A DNA stretch of 64,000 nt from Croceibacterium sp. TMG7-5b_MA50 (GCF_039830145.1 NZ_CP156082.1:948001-1012000); one strand, 5' to 3'; positions 38,164 through 49,004 are shown, counted from the first letter of the stretch. Notes: generated by a model not told the origin, from the letters alone. A program made the numbers and translations.

Positions 38164-40155
38164 ATGGCCGACGATCTGTTTGACGCATTGCCGCAGGGCG
38201 GCGGTGACTACGATTCCTCCGCGATCGAGGTGCTGGAAGGGTTGGAGCCGGTCCGCCGGCGCCCCGGCATGTATATCGGTGGCACCGATGATCGCGCCCT
38301 CCACCACCTCGCCGCCGAGGTGCTGGACAATGCGATGGACGAGGCGGTGGCAGGCCATGCCAACCGCATCGAGATGGAGCTGGAGAACGGGCCGGAAGGC
38401 AGCGCCGGCCGCCTGTCGGTCAGCGACAATGGCCGCGGCATCCCGGTGGACGAGCACCCGAAATTCCCCGGCAAGTCCACGCTGGAGGTGATCCTCACCA
38501 CCTTGCACTCCGGCGGCAAGTTCTCCGGCAAGGCCTACGCCACCAGCGGCGGCCTGCACGGCGTGGGCGTCAGCGTCGTCAACGCCCTGTCCAGTCACAC
38601 CCGGGTGGAGGTCGCCCGCAACCGGGAGCTGTTCGCGCAGGACTTCGCCGCCGGCCACCCGCAGGGTCCGCTCCAACGTGTCGGCGCCGCACCCAACCGG
38701 CGCGGCACCACCGTCAGCTTCGTGCCCGACACCGCGATCTTCGGCGACCGCAAGTTCAAGGCCGCCCGCTTGTTCAAGCTCGCCAGGTCCAAGGCCTATC
38801 TCTACGCTGGAGTGGAGATCCGCTGGAAGTGCGCGCCTGCCCTCGCTGGAGACGGAGTGCCGGAGGAGGCGGTGTTCCAGTTCCCCGGCGGTCTTGCCGA
38901 CCACCTGGCCGAACAGGTGGGCACGCGCGAATGCGTCACGGCGGAATTCTTCGCCGGGCGGCAGGACTTCCCGGAGGACCAGGGCCGCGTGGAATGGGCG
39001 GTTGCCTGGCCACTGTGGTCCGACGGTTCGACCAGCTGGTACTGCAACACCGTGCCCACGCCCGATGGCGGAACGCACGAACAGGGGCTGCGCGCCGCCC
39101 TCACCCGCGGCATCCGCGCCTTTGGCGAGCTGACCGGCCAGAAGAAGGCCAAGGATATCATTCCCGAAGACGTGATGACCGGCGCGGAGATCATGCTCAG
39201 CGTCTTCATCCGTGACCCCCAGTTTCAGAGTCAGACCAAGGACCGCCTGACCAGCCCCGAGGCTGCGCGCCTGGTGGAAAACGCCGTTCGCGACCACTTC
39301 GACCACTTCCTCGCCAACAACATGGAACGCGGCCGCGCCTTGCTGGGCGCGGTGATGGAACGGATGGACGAACGCCTGCGTCGCAAGGCGGAGCGAGAGG
39401 TCAAGCGCAAGACCGCCACCAATGCCAAGAAGCTGCGCCTGCCCGGCAAGCTGACCGACTGTTCGGGCGACGGCAGCGGAGAGACCGAGCTGTTCATCGT
39501 CGAAGGCGACAGCGCTGGCGGCAGCGCCAAGCAGGCGCGGGACCGCAAGACGCAGGCGATCCTGCCGATCCGCGGCAAGATCCTGAACGTCGCCTCCGCC
39601 AGTGCGGACAAGATCAGGGCCAACAGCGAGATTGCCGACCTGACGCTGGCGCTCGGCTGCGGCACCCGCAAGGATTGCGACGCCAGCCAGCTCAGATACG
39701 ACCGCATCGTCATCATGACCGACGCGGACGTCGACGGCGCGCACATCGCCACCCTGCTGATGACCTTCTTCTTCCAGGAGATGCCGGATCTCGTCCGCAA
39801 CGGGCACCTCTACCTCGCGCAGCCTCCACTCTACCGCCTGACTGCCGGCAAGGAGAGCCGCTACGCCGCGGACGAGACGCACCGGGCGGAGCTGGAACGG
39901 ACCGTATTCAAGAACAAGCGGGTCGAGGTCAGCCGCTTCAAGGGCCTTGGTGAAATGAACCCGCAGCAATTGCGCGAGACGACCATGGACCCGCGCACCC
40001 GCAGCCTGATCCGCATCACCCTGCCCGACCAGAACGAACAGCGACACGCCGTGAAGGAGCTGGTGGACCAGCTCATGGGCCGCAACCCCGAACACCGCTT
40101 CAACTTCATCCAGAACCGCGCGGGCGAACTGGACCGCGATCTGATCGACGCCTGA
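38164..40155 (+). CDS. parE: DNA topoisomerase IV subunit B
   Basis: GHKL ATPase subunit that decatenates daughter chromosomes with ParC. 663 residues; it lacks the extra insert of gyrase B and starts MADDLFDALPQGGGDYDSSAIEVLEG, typical of alphaproteobacterial ParE. N-motif DNAMDEAVAGHA, G1 DNGRGIP, G2 TSGGLHGVG, Toprim FIVEGDSAGG and DADVDGAHIATLL. It is read in the same direction as the preceding lipoprotein gene. parC is not in the window. Confidence 0.96.
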   Translation: MADDLFDALPQGGGDYDSSAIEVLEGLEPVRRRPGMYIGGTDDRALHHLAAEVLDNAMDEAVAGHANRIEMELENGPEGSAGRLSVSDNGRGIPVDEHPKFPGKSTLEVILTTLHSGGKFSGKAYATSGGLHGVGVSVVNALSSHTRVEVARNRELFAQDFAAGHPQGPLQRVGAAPNRRGTTVSFVPDTAIFGDRKFKAARLFKLARSKAYLYAGVEIRWKCAPALAGDGVPEEAVFQFPGGLADHLAEQVGTRECVTAEFFAGRQDFPEDQGRVEWAVAWPLWSDGSTSWYCNTVPTPDGGTHEQGLRAALTRGIRAFGELTGQKKAKDIIPEDVMTGAEIMLSVFIRDPQFQSQTKDRLTSPEAARLVENAVRDHFDHFLANNMERGRALLGAVMERMDERLRRKAEREVKRKTATNAKKLRLPGKLTDCSGDGSGETELFIVEGDSAGGSAKQARDRKTQAILPIRGKILNVASASADKIRANSEIADLTLALGCGTRKDCDASQLRYDRIVIMTDADVDGAHIATLLMTFFFQEMPDLVRNGHLYLAQPPLYRLTAGKESRYAADETHRAELERTVFKNKRVEVSRFKGLGEMNPQQLRETTMDPRTRSLIRITLPDQNEQRHAVKELVDQLMGRNPEHRFNFIQNRAGELDRDLIDA

Positions 40156-40162
40156 CGCCGGC

Positions 40163-40190
40163 TTGCCTTTCGCGCGAACGCTGCTAAAGG
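40163..40190 (+). promoter_or_regulatory. Candidate sigma-70 promoter for rpsD
   Basis: TTGCCT at 40163-40168, 16-base spacer, TAAAGG at 40185-40190, directly before the structured leader. The -35 is close to the alphaproteobacterial TTGAC-type sequence; the -10 is weak, as is common in GC-rich genomes. The transcript would start near 40197. Confidence 0.4.
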
Positions 40191-40192
40191 CC

Positions 40193-40257
40193 CCGCTTCA
40201 CTTCGGCCCCGCGCTGCACGCAGCGCGCCCGATTGGCCCCGCATCCCGGTGAAGCGG
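40193..40257 (+). promoter_or_regulatory. Structured leader upstream of rpsD
   Basis: Outer 9-base arms CCGCTTCAC (40193-40201) and GTGAAGCGG (40249-40257) enclose an inner hairpin CGCGCTG-CACG-CAGCGCG region (40210-40227). The rest of the 195-base gap to rpsD at 40351 has no gene. Ribosomal protein S4 represses its own synthesis through leader RNA in other bacteria, but with unrelated structures, so this is a candidate only. Confidence 0.35.
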
Positions 40258-40350
40258 CGGCCGCGCATGGCGATGAGCATGGCCATGCGGTGCGATGCCG
40301 GGTTGAATGGCAGGCATCGGGCCTGTCCAGCAGATTGAGAAGGACGACAC

Positions 40351-40965
40351 ATGTCGAAGCGCAACAGCGCCAAGCACAAGCTTGACCGCCGCATGGGCGA
40401 GAACATCTGGGGCCGGCCGAACAGCCCGGTGAACAAGCGCTCCTACGGTCCGGGCCAGCACGGCCAGCGCCGCAAGGGCAAGATGAGCGATTTCGGCCTG
40501 CAGCTCCGCGCGAAGCAGAAGCTGAAGGGCTATTACGGCGACGTCACCGAAAAGCAGTTCCGCAAGACCTATGACGAGGCCGCGCGGCTGAAGGGTGACA
40601 CCAGCCAGAACCTGATCGGCCTGCTGGAACAGCGCCTGGACATGATCGTGTACCGCGCCAAGTTCGCCCCCACGATCTTCGCCGCGCGCCAGATCGTGTC
40701 GCACGGCCACATCCGCGTGAACGGCGTGAAGTGCAACATCGCCAGCCGCCGCGTGCGCGTGGGCGACGTCATCAGCTTGGGCGCCAAGGCCAAGGAAATG
40801 GCCTTGGTGGCAGAGGCGCAGAGCCTGCCGGAACGCGACGTGCCCGATTACGTGGCGCAGGACGGCACGGACAAGGTGACCTTCGTCCGCGTGCCGAAGC
40901 TGGACGAGGTGCCCTACCCCGTCACGATGGAACCGAACTTGGTGGTCGAATTCTACTCGCGCTGA
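40351..40965 (+). CDS. rpsD: 30S ribosomal protein S4
   Basis: 204 residues starting [32 protein letters not shown]; the S4 RNA-binding domain with [31 protein letters not shown] is complete, ending VEFYSR. Primary 16S rRNA binder that starts small-subunit assembly; the short zinc-free form typical of alphaproteobacteria, with no Cys cluster at the N-terminus. It stands alone after parE with a structured leader before it and a clean terminator behind it. Confidence 0.97.
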   Translation: MSKRNSAKHKLDRRMGENIWGRPNSPVNKRSYGPGQHGQRRKGKMSDFGLQLRAKQKLKGYYGDVTEKQFRKTYDEAARLKGDTSQNLIGLLEQRLDMIVYRAKFAPTIFAARQIVSHGHIRVNGVKCNIASRRVRVGDVISLGAKAKEMALVAEAQSLPERDVPDYVAQDGTDKVTFVRVPKLDEVPYPVTMEPNLVVEFYSR

Positions 40966-40988
40966 TCGGCGGACATCACCGGAACGAT

Positions 40989-41015
40989 GGGGCGGTCCTG
41001 CGGGGCCGCCCTTTT
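40989..41015 (+). terminator. Rho-independent terminator of rpsD
   Basis: GGGGCGGTCC at 40989 pairs with GGGGCCGCCC (through a short TGC loop) and is followed by TTTT at 41012-41015. It lies 24 bases after the rpsD stop. The stem is GC-rich with a good U tract. Confidence 0.8.
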
Positions 41016-41053
41016 CGTATCAGCCCCACTCTCGCATCAGCCCAGCTTGCCTG

Positions 41054-41365
41054 TCAGGCGCGCGTCTCGTCCCACTCCGCCAGTTCGTAGGCGATGGACC
41101 CTTCCACCAGCGTCTCCCACATCGCGGCGACGATATGCGCCGGCAGGTCGTGCCGGCGCGCTTCCGCCACGGCGTTGGCGATCACCTCCGCCTTGCGACC
41201 TTCGTCCCGCACCGCCTCGCGCGCGGGCTTGATGCGGGCGGCGGCGCGCATGTAACCGAACCGGCGGGCGAGCAGCGAGACCAGATCCCGGTCCAGCGCG
41301 TCCACGCCGGCGCGCACCTCCGTCATGGTGGTGCAATCGTCGGGCGGGGTCATGTTGTCGGTCAT
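41054..41365 (-). CDS. Chorismate mutase (AroQ type)
   Basis: 103 residues. Converts chorismate to prephenate for Phe and Tyr. The AroQ helix signature is visible: VRAGVDALDRDLVSLLARRFGYMRAAARIK with Arg, Asp and Lys at expected positions and a C-terminal WETLVEGSIAYELAEWDE. The ATG at 41365 follows the MTDNMTPPDDC opening; a longer start at 41614 would overlap the next genes. It is free-standing, not fused to prephenate dehydratase. Confidence 0.9.
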   Translation of the reverse strand: MTDNMTPPDDCTTMTEVRAGVDALDRDLVSLLARRFGYMRAAARIKPAREAVRDEGRKAEVIANAVAEARRHDLPAHIVAAMWETLVEGSIAYELAEWDETRA

Positions 41366-41497
41366 GACGGGCGCTTTGCCGGGCGGGTCCGCGCTTGTCG
41401 AGGGCCGGGAAGATGTCCCTGAAAGGGACTGGCGATTACCCGCGATTGCGGGAACAGAGGCGGTACGGGATTGTTGAAGGCGCAAGGTCGCCACAGA

Positions 41498-41662
41498 ATG
41501 ATCCTCTACCGCTTCATCACCCGACATCGCACCGGAAAATGGTACGCTGACCTGCGGACCGCGCAGCTTCGCGCCAACGCGATCGGGGCCGGGTTCCTCG
41601 ACCCCGCCGGCCACTTCGTCCCCTATCGCGGCACCGTGCTGGAGATGCGCCGGGCGGACTAG
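41498..41662 (+). CDS. Small basic hypothetical protein
   Basis: 54 residues, MILYRFITRHRTGKWYADLRTAQLRANAIGA..., no known family. Codon use is strongly GC-ending at third positions, as in genuine genes here, which supports coding. The ribosome site is weak; a start at 41471 (9 residues earlier) is possible. Its stop shares a CTAG with the stop of the S9 peptidase (overlap 4 bases), so the genes converge tightly. Confidence 0.6.
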   Translation: MILYRFITRHRTGKWYADLRTAQLRANAIGAGFLDPAGHFVPYRGTVLEMRRAD

Positions 41663-43643
41663 GTCCCCGGCGCCATTGCGGACAGGAAGCTGTCGATCCG
41701 TTGCAGCATGTCGGTGCGTTTGGCCGGCTGATCGATGAAGTGGTCAAGTCCGGCATATTCGACATAGTCGACCGGCTTACCCGCCTGCCGCAGCGCCCCC
41801 GCCATCGACCGGGAATGGCCGACATCGACATTCTCGTCCACCGTGCCGTGGAACAGCAGCACCGGTGCGCGGAAGCCGTCGGCATGCCGCGCGGGCGACC
41901 CGGCGGCGACATGCGGGCCGGTGCCGATGAAGTCGCGCACGATGCGGAAAGAGGTATAGGTGCGCGCATCTTCCTGCAGCCGCGCCAGATCGGTCACGGG
42001 TGCGATCGCCACGATCGCGCGGAACAGGTCCGGTTCCAGCGCGGGCGATTGCAGGGCGGCATACCCGCCATATGACCAGCCCACGATCGCAAGCCGGTCA
42101 GCCCGCGCGACACCCGTCTCCACCAACCAGCGTCCCGCGGCGTTCACATCGCCAACGGCCGTCTGCCACGACTGGAAGCCGTTCTGCTGGAACCATGCGC
42201 TGCCATATCCGGACGATCCGCGGAAGTTCGGCTGCAACACGGCATAGCCGCGATGCACCAGGTACTGCACCAGCCAGTCGAAGCCCCATTCGTCACGCGC
42301 GCTCGGCCCGCCATGGGGCAGTACGACGGCCGGCAGCCCGGTGCCATCACTGCCGGGTGGCAACGTTAGATACGCCGGGATCATCGTGCCGTCCGCCGCC
42401 GGATAGCTGACCGGCTTCATCGTGCCCATCGCCAGGCCCGCCAGTTCTTCCCGCATGGGCATCACCTCGGAAAGCTGGCGGGTCGCCTTGTTGAACAGGT
42501 AGACCTTGCCCGGATCGACATCGCTGCTGGCGATCAGCAGCAGACGGCTCTCATCCTCGCTCGCATCGACCACCTCGATCAGCGGCGTGCCCGGCAAGGC
42601 CGCGCGCAGCGCATCCATCAACCGTCGCAGTTCGGGATCGAACAATTCAAGCTGGCGCTTCTCCGTCGCGTAGCCGGCACCCACCACACGGCCACCATCG
42701 CCCAGGCGGATCAGCTGATCGACGTCGCTTCCAGGCTGCGCCAGAAGCATCTTGCCCGCGCCGGTCCCATCCAACGCGACCGAAAACAGTGCATCGTTCC
42801 CCTCATGCTCGCCGAAGCCGTAGGCTATGTCCGCCGCGCCATCCACCGCGATCGGCACGAAGTCGGCCGGCGCCCCGGCACCCAGTTCAAGCGGGCGCCA
42901 GCGATCCTCTCCCTTGAGACGGAACTGGTAGCGGCGGATGCCTTCCCGCACAAGCCGGTTCCGGTCATCTCCCGGTCCCTGACCAGCCTCACGGCGCCGT
43001 TCTCGTCGGCCAGGTACCACTGGGCCGTACCGCGCGACGGCTCCGTACGGCGGCGGCGCATGTTCGACAGCTGGATCGTCTCCGCCCCCAGACCTTCCCC
43101 CGGCCCGCGGATATTGCTGCCGGTGGTGCTTTCTTCCAGATTGTAACGGGTAAGCAGCACGGTGTCGGGGCTTTCACCGGCGACCTTCCATGACAGCACC
43201 TCCCCACCATCCTGGTGCAGGCCGATCGCGCGCGAGGATTGGCGCGCGGTCAGGCTTTGCATGCTCCCGCTTTCGACATCGACGGACACCAGCCGGGTGA
43301 AGCCGATCAGCAACCCGGCATCGGCGCTCGTACCACGCAGGGTGCAGATCAGGTGCCGTTCGCCTGCCCAGTCGCACTGGCGCAGATCGGTAAGCGGCCG
43401 ATCGTTGCGCATCGCGGCGGACCAGCCGGGCTCCGCCGCAGAAAGGTCGCTGACCAGCACCACTTCGCCATCTTCGCCTTCCGGCGCCACCAGCACGATA
43501 CGGTTGCCGGATGGCGACAGCTTGGCATCGATCACGCCGGCACGCGCGCCGAAGCGTTGCTCCAGCGATGGCGCGGCATCTTGCGCCATCGCCGGCTGCA
43601 CCACCGCGGTTGCCGCCAACAGCGCGGCCATGATCCTGTTCAT
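41659..43643 (-). pseudogene. S9-family prolyl oligopeptidase, frameshifted
   Basis: Two overlapping frames together make one S9 peptidase of about 660 residues. The first part (from the ATG at 43643, signal peptide LLAATAVVQPAMAQ, beta-propeller domain) is in one frame; near 42,950-42,955 the similarity moves to the other frame, which carries the catalytic domain: Ser in GWSYGGYAAL, Asp in HGTVDENVDV, His in GLDHFIDQ. Restoring one G in the minus-strand cttgtg would join them. No slippery heptamer is seen, so it is either a recent mutation or a sequencing error. The catalytic half lacks its own ribosome site. Confidence 0.85.
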
Positions 43644-43860
43644 GTGTATGAATTCCCGTCCCTGAGAGCTCAATCTATCCGCCGTCACGGACAGTGCAAG
43701 CCCGTCAGGCGCGCAGGTCCGGTAGCGATCACAGTGCGCCGGCGCTGTCCTACATCGCGCACGTCTGCCATGCGCAGGTCATGGCCCATCCACTGCTCAC
43801 CGCCGGCTCCGCTGCTCGCCTGACCGGCACCAGCCCGATGCCTCACCTTCTGCGTTTAAG

Positions 43861-43881
43861 GTGTCAACTTAGTGTCAACTT
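43861..43881. repeat. Tandem 11-base direct repeat (GTGTCAACTT)
   Basis: GTGTCAACTT at 43861-43870 and again at 43872-43881, an 11-base period, one helical turn. On the minus strand this reads AGTTGACAC twice, two TTGACA-like hexamers. It lies in the otherwise empty 251-base gap between tgt and the S9 peptidase start. It may be a tandem operator or -35 region for the downstream minus-strand gene. Confidence 0.35.
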
Positions 43882-43894
43882 CCAGCGCCGCGGA

Positions 43895-45016
43895 TCACCC
43901 GCGCAGGTAATTTCGGCGGAACTCCGCCGCGAACTCCGCGAAGCGGCCGGCGGCGATCGCCTCCCGCATCGCGGCCATCAATTGCTGGTAGAAGGCCAGG
44001 TTATGCTCGGTCAGCAGCATGGCCCCCAGGATTTCGCCCGACCGGTGCAGGTGATGCAGATAGGCGCGGCTGAAGCGTGATGCATCGGATACGACCCGCT
44101 CGTCCACCGGCCGCTCATCCTCCGCATGGATCGCATTGCGCAGGTTGATCGGCCCGTTCCAGGTGAAGGCCTGCCCATTTCGCCCCGATCGCGTCGGCAG
44201 CACGCAGTCGAACATGTCGACCCCGCGCTCTACCGCGCCCACTAGATCGTCGGGCTTACCGACGCCCATCAGGTAACGGGGTCGATCCGCCGGCAATTGC
44301 TCCGGTGCGAAGTCCAGCGTGGCGAACATCGCCTCCTGCCCCTCGCCCACGGCCAGCCCGCCGATGGCATAGCCATCGAACCCGATCTCCCGCAGCGCCG
44401 CTGCCGACCTGGCCCGGAGCCTCTCGTCCAGCGCACCCTGCTGGATGCCGAACAAAGCCGCCCCCGCCGCATGCTCACCCCCGGCATCGAAGGCATCCCG
44501 GCTGCGCCTGGCCCAGCGCATCGACAGTTCCATGCTCGCCTCGATCTCCGCCAGCGGGCGATCGGCGCGGGGACATTCGTCGAAGCACATCACGATATCG
44601 CTGCCGAGCAGGCGCTGAATCTCCATCGACCGTTCCGGGCTGATGAGATGCTTCGACCCGTCGAGATGGCTGCGGAAGGTGACGCCTTCCTCCGTCAGCT
44701 TGCGCAGGGCGGCAAGGCTCATCACCTGGTACCCGCCGCTGTCTGTCAGGATCGGGCGGTCCCATCGCATGAACCGGTGCAGCCCGCCCAGTCGGGCGAC
44801 CCGCTCCGCGCCGGGGCGCAGCATCAGGTGGTATGTATTGCCCAGGATGATGTCCGCGCCCGTCGCGCGGACGCTGTCCGGCTTCATCGCCTTCACCGTG
44901 GCGGCGGTGCCGACAGGCATGAAAGCCGGAGTGCGGATCTCCCCCCGGCGCATGGTGATCGTGCCGGTGCGGGCACGCCCGTCCGTGGCATGGACGGCAA
45001 AATCGAAGCGGGTCAT
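43895..45016 (-). CDS. tgt: tRNA-guanine transglycosylase (Tgt) lacking zinc cysteines
   Basis: Exchanges G34 for preQ1 in GUN-anticodon tRNAs; works before QueA, whose gene is in this window. 373 residues, normal length. The general-base aspartate D92 ([11 protein letters not shown]) and nucleophile D270 ([14 protein letters not shown]) are present. The structural zinc site, C-x-C-x2-C plus a later His, is altered: the Cys positions read R307, V309 and A312 (ERVVSDAS), and only the His (H338, TEHN) remains. The surrounding SRAYLHHL segment is intact, so the loss is specific. The start ATG at 45016 has no alternative of note. Confidence 0.93.
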   Translation of the reverse strand: MTRFDFAVHATDGRARTGTITMRRGEIRTPAFMPVGTAATVKAMKPDSVRATGADIILGNTYHLMLRPGAERVARLGGLHRFMRWDRPILTDSGGYQVMSLAALRKLTEEGVTFRSHLDGSKHLISPERSMEIQRLLGSDIVMCFDECPRADRPLAEIEASMELSMRWARRSRDAFDAGGEHAAGAALFGIQQGALDERLRARSAAALREIGFDGYAIGGLAVGEGQEAMFATLDFAPEQLPADRPRYLMGVGKPDDLVGAVERGVDMFDCVLPTRSGRNGQAFTWNGPINLRNAIHAEDERPVDERVVSDASRFSRAYLHHLHRSGEILGAMLLTEHNLAFYQQLMAAMREAIAAGRFAEFAAEFRRNYLRG

Positions 45017-45022
45017 GGCGCG

Positions 45023-45967
45023 CTAGAAACCGTAGACGAGAGTGAACCGGGTCTGCGTGTCGGTCGTGACCGCATTCCCTGGCGGATTGCTGTTGTAATC
45101 CACCGTATAGCTCAGCCGCGTGGTGAAGCCGTCGCGAATGGTCGCCTCAAGCCCGGTGACCAAGAGCAGGCTGGTGTTGTTGCCATCGGCAATCAACTGC
45201 GCCCGCCCGCCGGTTTCCGTGACGTAGTCGGTGTCCTGCGTCAGCCGCAGACCCTCCATGATGCGCCAGCTGAAATCGAGACCTGCCAGCGCACCCAGGT
45301 TGGTGTCCGTCGTGCCGTCGATGGACTCGGTGCGCCGGTAAGCCGGGCCTGCCTGCACCGACAGGCTCGGCTGTCCCTGCAGCACCTGGTAACCAAGCCC
45401 GCCCGACACGGAATAGCGCCCGTCGAAGCCGGAGAAGCGATCCTTCTCGAACTGGGCGAGGCCATAGGCGAACAGGCGCGGGCTGATGACGTAACGCGGC
45501 TCGTACGCGGCCAGGTACTGCTCGCGCGAGGTGCGGCCGCGGCTACGCTGGTAATCCACCGATCCCCGCAGCAGGTGCGTCCAGTCGATCCCCGTGCGAC
45601 GCAGCTCCAGCGAGGCGCTCACACCCACGTCGCTGCTGTTGCCGGTGGACTGGAAGGCGCCGATCTGGCCGCGGCCACCCCAGTTGGCCAGCAGACCGGC
45701 ATCACGCAGCGCCTCCTGCCGGACCTCCGTGCGAGCCTCGGCTAACTGGCGTTGTCGCTGGCGGAAGCCGGCCTGCAGCGCGTCGATCTCATCGACATCA
45801 TCAGGGTTGGTCTGCTTGGCGATGTCGGCGACGACCTTCACCTTGTCGGCATCATTGGTCGCCATCGCCGCATCGATCATGGCGCGCACGGGCGCGGCCA
45901 GTTGCGCATGGGCGGGCACGGCAGGAAACAGGACAAGCGAGAGCAAGAGGATGACGCGCTGCAGCAT
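45023..45967 (-). CDS. DUF481 outer-membrane protein
   Basis: 314 residues. Signal peptide to about residue 22 (PAVPAHAQL), a short helical region rich in Asp and Glu, then a barrel made of alternating aromatic strands, ending RFTLVYGF with the C-terminal phenylalanine expected for BamA-dependent assembly. This matches DUF481 (YdiY-like) salt-stress-induced outer membrane proteins. It begins 6 bases from the tgt start region (tgt follows downstream on the same strand), so they may be co-transcribed. Confidence 0.85.
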   Translation of the reverse strand: MLQRVILLLSLVLFPAVPAHAQLAAPVRAMIDAAMATNDADKVKVVADIAKQTNPDDVDEIDALQAGFRQRQRQLAEARTEVRQEALRDAGLLANWGGRGQIGAFQSTGNSSDVGVSASLELRRTGIDWTHLLRGSVDYQRSRGRTSREQYLAAYEPRYVISPRLFAYGLAQFEKDRFSGFDGRYSVSGGLGYQVLQGQPSLSVQAGPAYRRTESIDGTTDTNLGALAGLDFSWRIMEGLRLTQDTDYVTETGGRAQLIADGNNTSLLLVTGLEATIRDGFTTRLSYTVDYNSNPPGNAVTTDTQTRFTLVYGF

Positions 45968-45984
45968 GGTGGCTTGCTAGCGCG

Positions 45985-46742
45985 TCAATCGCGTAGCCGC
46001 CAGCCGGTGCGGAAGATCACCGCGATGATCGCGACACACAGTGCCAGGAACGCGAGCGTTGCCGTCAGCGACAGCCCGATCGGGAAGTCCGAAGTCCCGG
46101 TGAAGGTCCAACGCAGGCCGTTCACCAGATATACGATCGGGTTCAGCATCGCGACCGTCCGCCATGGGTCCCCAAGCATGTCGATCGAGTAGAAGGTCCC
46201 ACCCAGGAAAGTGAGCGGGGTCAGCACCAGCAGCGGCACGACCTGCAGCTTCTCGAACCCGTCGGCCCAGATGCCGAGGATGAACCCGAACAGGGAGAAA
46301 GCGGCCGAAACCAGCAGGATGAACCCGAAAGCATAGAGTGGATGGACAATCGTGTAGTCCACGAACAGCGTCGCCGTTGCCAGGATGATCGCGGCGAGGA
46401 TCAGCGACTTGGCCGCCGCTGCACCCACGAAGCCGATCAGTGTCTCCGCCACGCCGACAGGTGCCGACAGCAGTTCGTAGATCGCGCCCGTGAAGCGGGG
46501 CATGTAGATCCCGAAGCTGGCATTGCTGGTGCTTTCGGACAGCAGCGTCAGCATGAGCAGCCCGGGCACGATGAAGGCGCCATACGACACCCCGTGGATC
46601 GACTGGATCGCGCCCCCGATGGCAGAGCCGAACACAATGAAATAAAGCGACGTCGTCAACACGGGCGACAGAATGGAGCCGAAGGCGGTACGGAACGCAC
46701 GCATCAGCTCGTTCCTGAAGATGGCGTAAGCGCCGCGCAGGT

Positions 46743-46746
<4 letters not shown>
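45985..46746 (-). CDS. ABC-2 transporter permease, YadH-like
   Basis: 253 residues with six transmembrane segments. Close pattern match to Escherichia coli Yad[58 protein letters not shown] and [13 protein letters not shown]. Partner of the ATPase encoded just upstream, with which it overlaps by ATGA. The exported substrate is unknown. The longer frame to 47181 lies inside the ATPase and is rejected. Confidence 0.9.
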
Positions 46747-47723
<977 letters not shown>

Positions 47724-47827
47724 CATCACTATTGCAACCGCGAAAGCGCCGGTCTGGCCCATCCCGACCTTGCCCTGCCCGGCGGAAGGATTATGGGCGC
47801 GAGACCCAGCGGGAAGCACCAGTTTTT

Positions 47828-48967
47828 ATGCACGCCGACACTGCCCGATTGCCTCCCACCGCCCCGCCATTGCGGCAAGGTGCAGCCCTGGCCGTGGTGA
47901 TCCCGACCTTCAACGAACGGGACAATGTCGCCCGTATGGTCGAAGTGCTCGACGCTGCTCTCGCCGGCATCCCGTTCGAGATGGTGTTCGTGGACGATGA
48001 CAGCCGGGATGGCACCCGCGACAAGCTGGCGGAGATCGCGGCGGCCGATCCGCGCGTGCGCATGGTGCACCGCATTGGGCGGCGGGGCCTGTCCACGGCC
48101 GTGGTCGAGGGTATCCTGTCGACCACCACGCCGTACGTGGCTGTGATCGACGCGGACCTGCAGCATGACGAGCGCGTGCTGCCGCAAATGCTGGAGATCC
48201 TGCAGGCGGGCGAGGCGGACGTTGTTGTCGGCTCCCGCTACACCGCAGGGGGCAGCACCGGCGATTGGGAGCAATCGCGCGTCCGCGTCAGCGCGGTCGC
48301 GACGAAGCTTGCCCGGATGGTCGCGCGCGTGCCGCTAACTGACCCGATGAGCGGTTTCTTCGCGCTGACCAGGGCGGCGTTCGACAGCGCGGTGCGCGAC
48401 CTTTCAGGCCAGGGGTACAAGGTGCTGCTGGATATTTGCGCCAGCAGCGCGGCGCCGTTGCGCATGGCGGAGGTGCCGTACCAGTTCCGCCGGCGGGAAG
48501 CGGGCGACAGCAAGCTCGATGCGATGATCGTGTGGGAATACCTGCTGCTGCTGGTCGACAAGCTGATCGGCCATGTGGTGCCCGCCCGCTTCGTCTCCTT
48601 TATGGCGATCGGCGGGATCGGGGTGTTCGTCCACATGGCGGTGCTGTCATTGCTGATGGCGACCGGCGGCCTGCCGTTCATGTGGGCGCAGGCCAGCGCC
48701 ACCGGCGTCGCGATGGTGTTCAACTTCTTCGTCAACAACCTGCTGACCTACCGCGATCGCCGGCTGAAGGGCTTTGTCGCCGTGACGCGCGGATTGTTGA
48801 GCTTCGTGACGGTATGCTCGGTCGGAGCGATCGCCAATGTCGGCATCGCGGAGGTGCTGTTCGCCGGGTATCGTTACGCCTGGTGGTTGGCCGGGTTGGC
48901 GGGCATCGTGGTTGGCGCGTTCTGGAATTATGCCGCCACGGCGCTGTTCACCTGGAAGGCAAAGTAG
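47828..48967 (+). CDS. Polyprenol-P glycosyltransferase fused to GtrA-like membrane domain
   Basis: 379 residues. The N-terminal GT2 domain of the dolichol-phosphate-mannose synthase type has LAVVIPTFNERDNV, VDDDSRDGT and DADLQHDE; the C-terminal part, from about residue 245, carries four transmembrane segments of the GtrA type (ARFVSFMAIGGIGVFVH, MVFNFFVNNLLTY). Such fusions make and flip polyprenyl-phosphate sugars for surface glycans. It diverges from the ABC transporter genes with a gap of about 100 bases, and the longer frame from 47594 is not supported. Confidence 0.88.
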   Translation: MHADTARLPPTAPPLRQGAALAVVIPTFNERDNVARMVEVLDAALAGIPFEMVFVDDDSRDGTRDKLAEIAAADPRVRMVHRIGRRGLSTAVVEGILSTTTPYVAVIDADLQHDERVLPQMLEILQAGEADVVVGSRYTAGGSTGDWEQSRVRVSAVATKLARMVARVPLTDPMSGFFALTRAAFDSAVRDLSGQGYKVLLDICASSAAPLRMAEVPYQFRRREAGDSKLDAMIVWEYLLLLVDKLIGHVVPARFVSFMAIGGIGVFVHMAVLSLLMATGGLPFMWAQASATGVAMVFNFFVNNLLTYRDRRLKGFVAVTRGLLSFVTVCSVGAIANVGIAEVLFAGYRYAWWLAGLAGIVVGAFWNYAATALFTWKAK

Positions 48968-49004
48968 CGGCGGAACCGGCGTTTGACTGGGCGGTTCGCC
49001 ATTC

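Noticed and set aside
37684-40095. 803-residue open frame on the minus strand over parE
   Set aside because: It is the antisense of parE in high-GC sequence; composition is Arg/His-rich with no family motif, and parE on the plus strand is complete.
42940-42975. Programmed -1 frameshift in the S9 peptidase
   Set aside because: No X-XXY-YYZ heptamer and no clear downstream pseudoknot.
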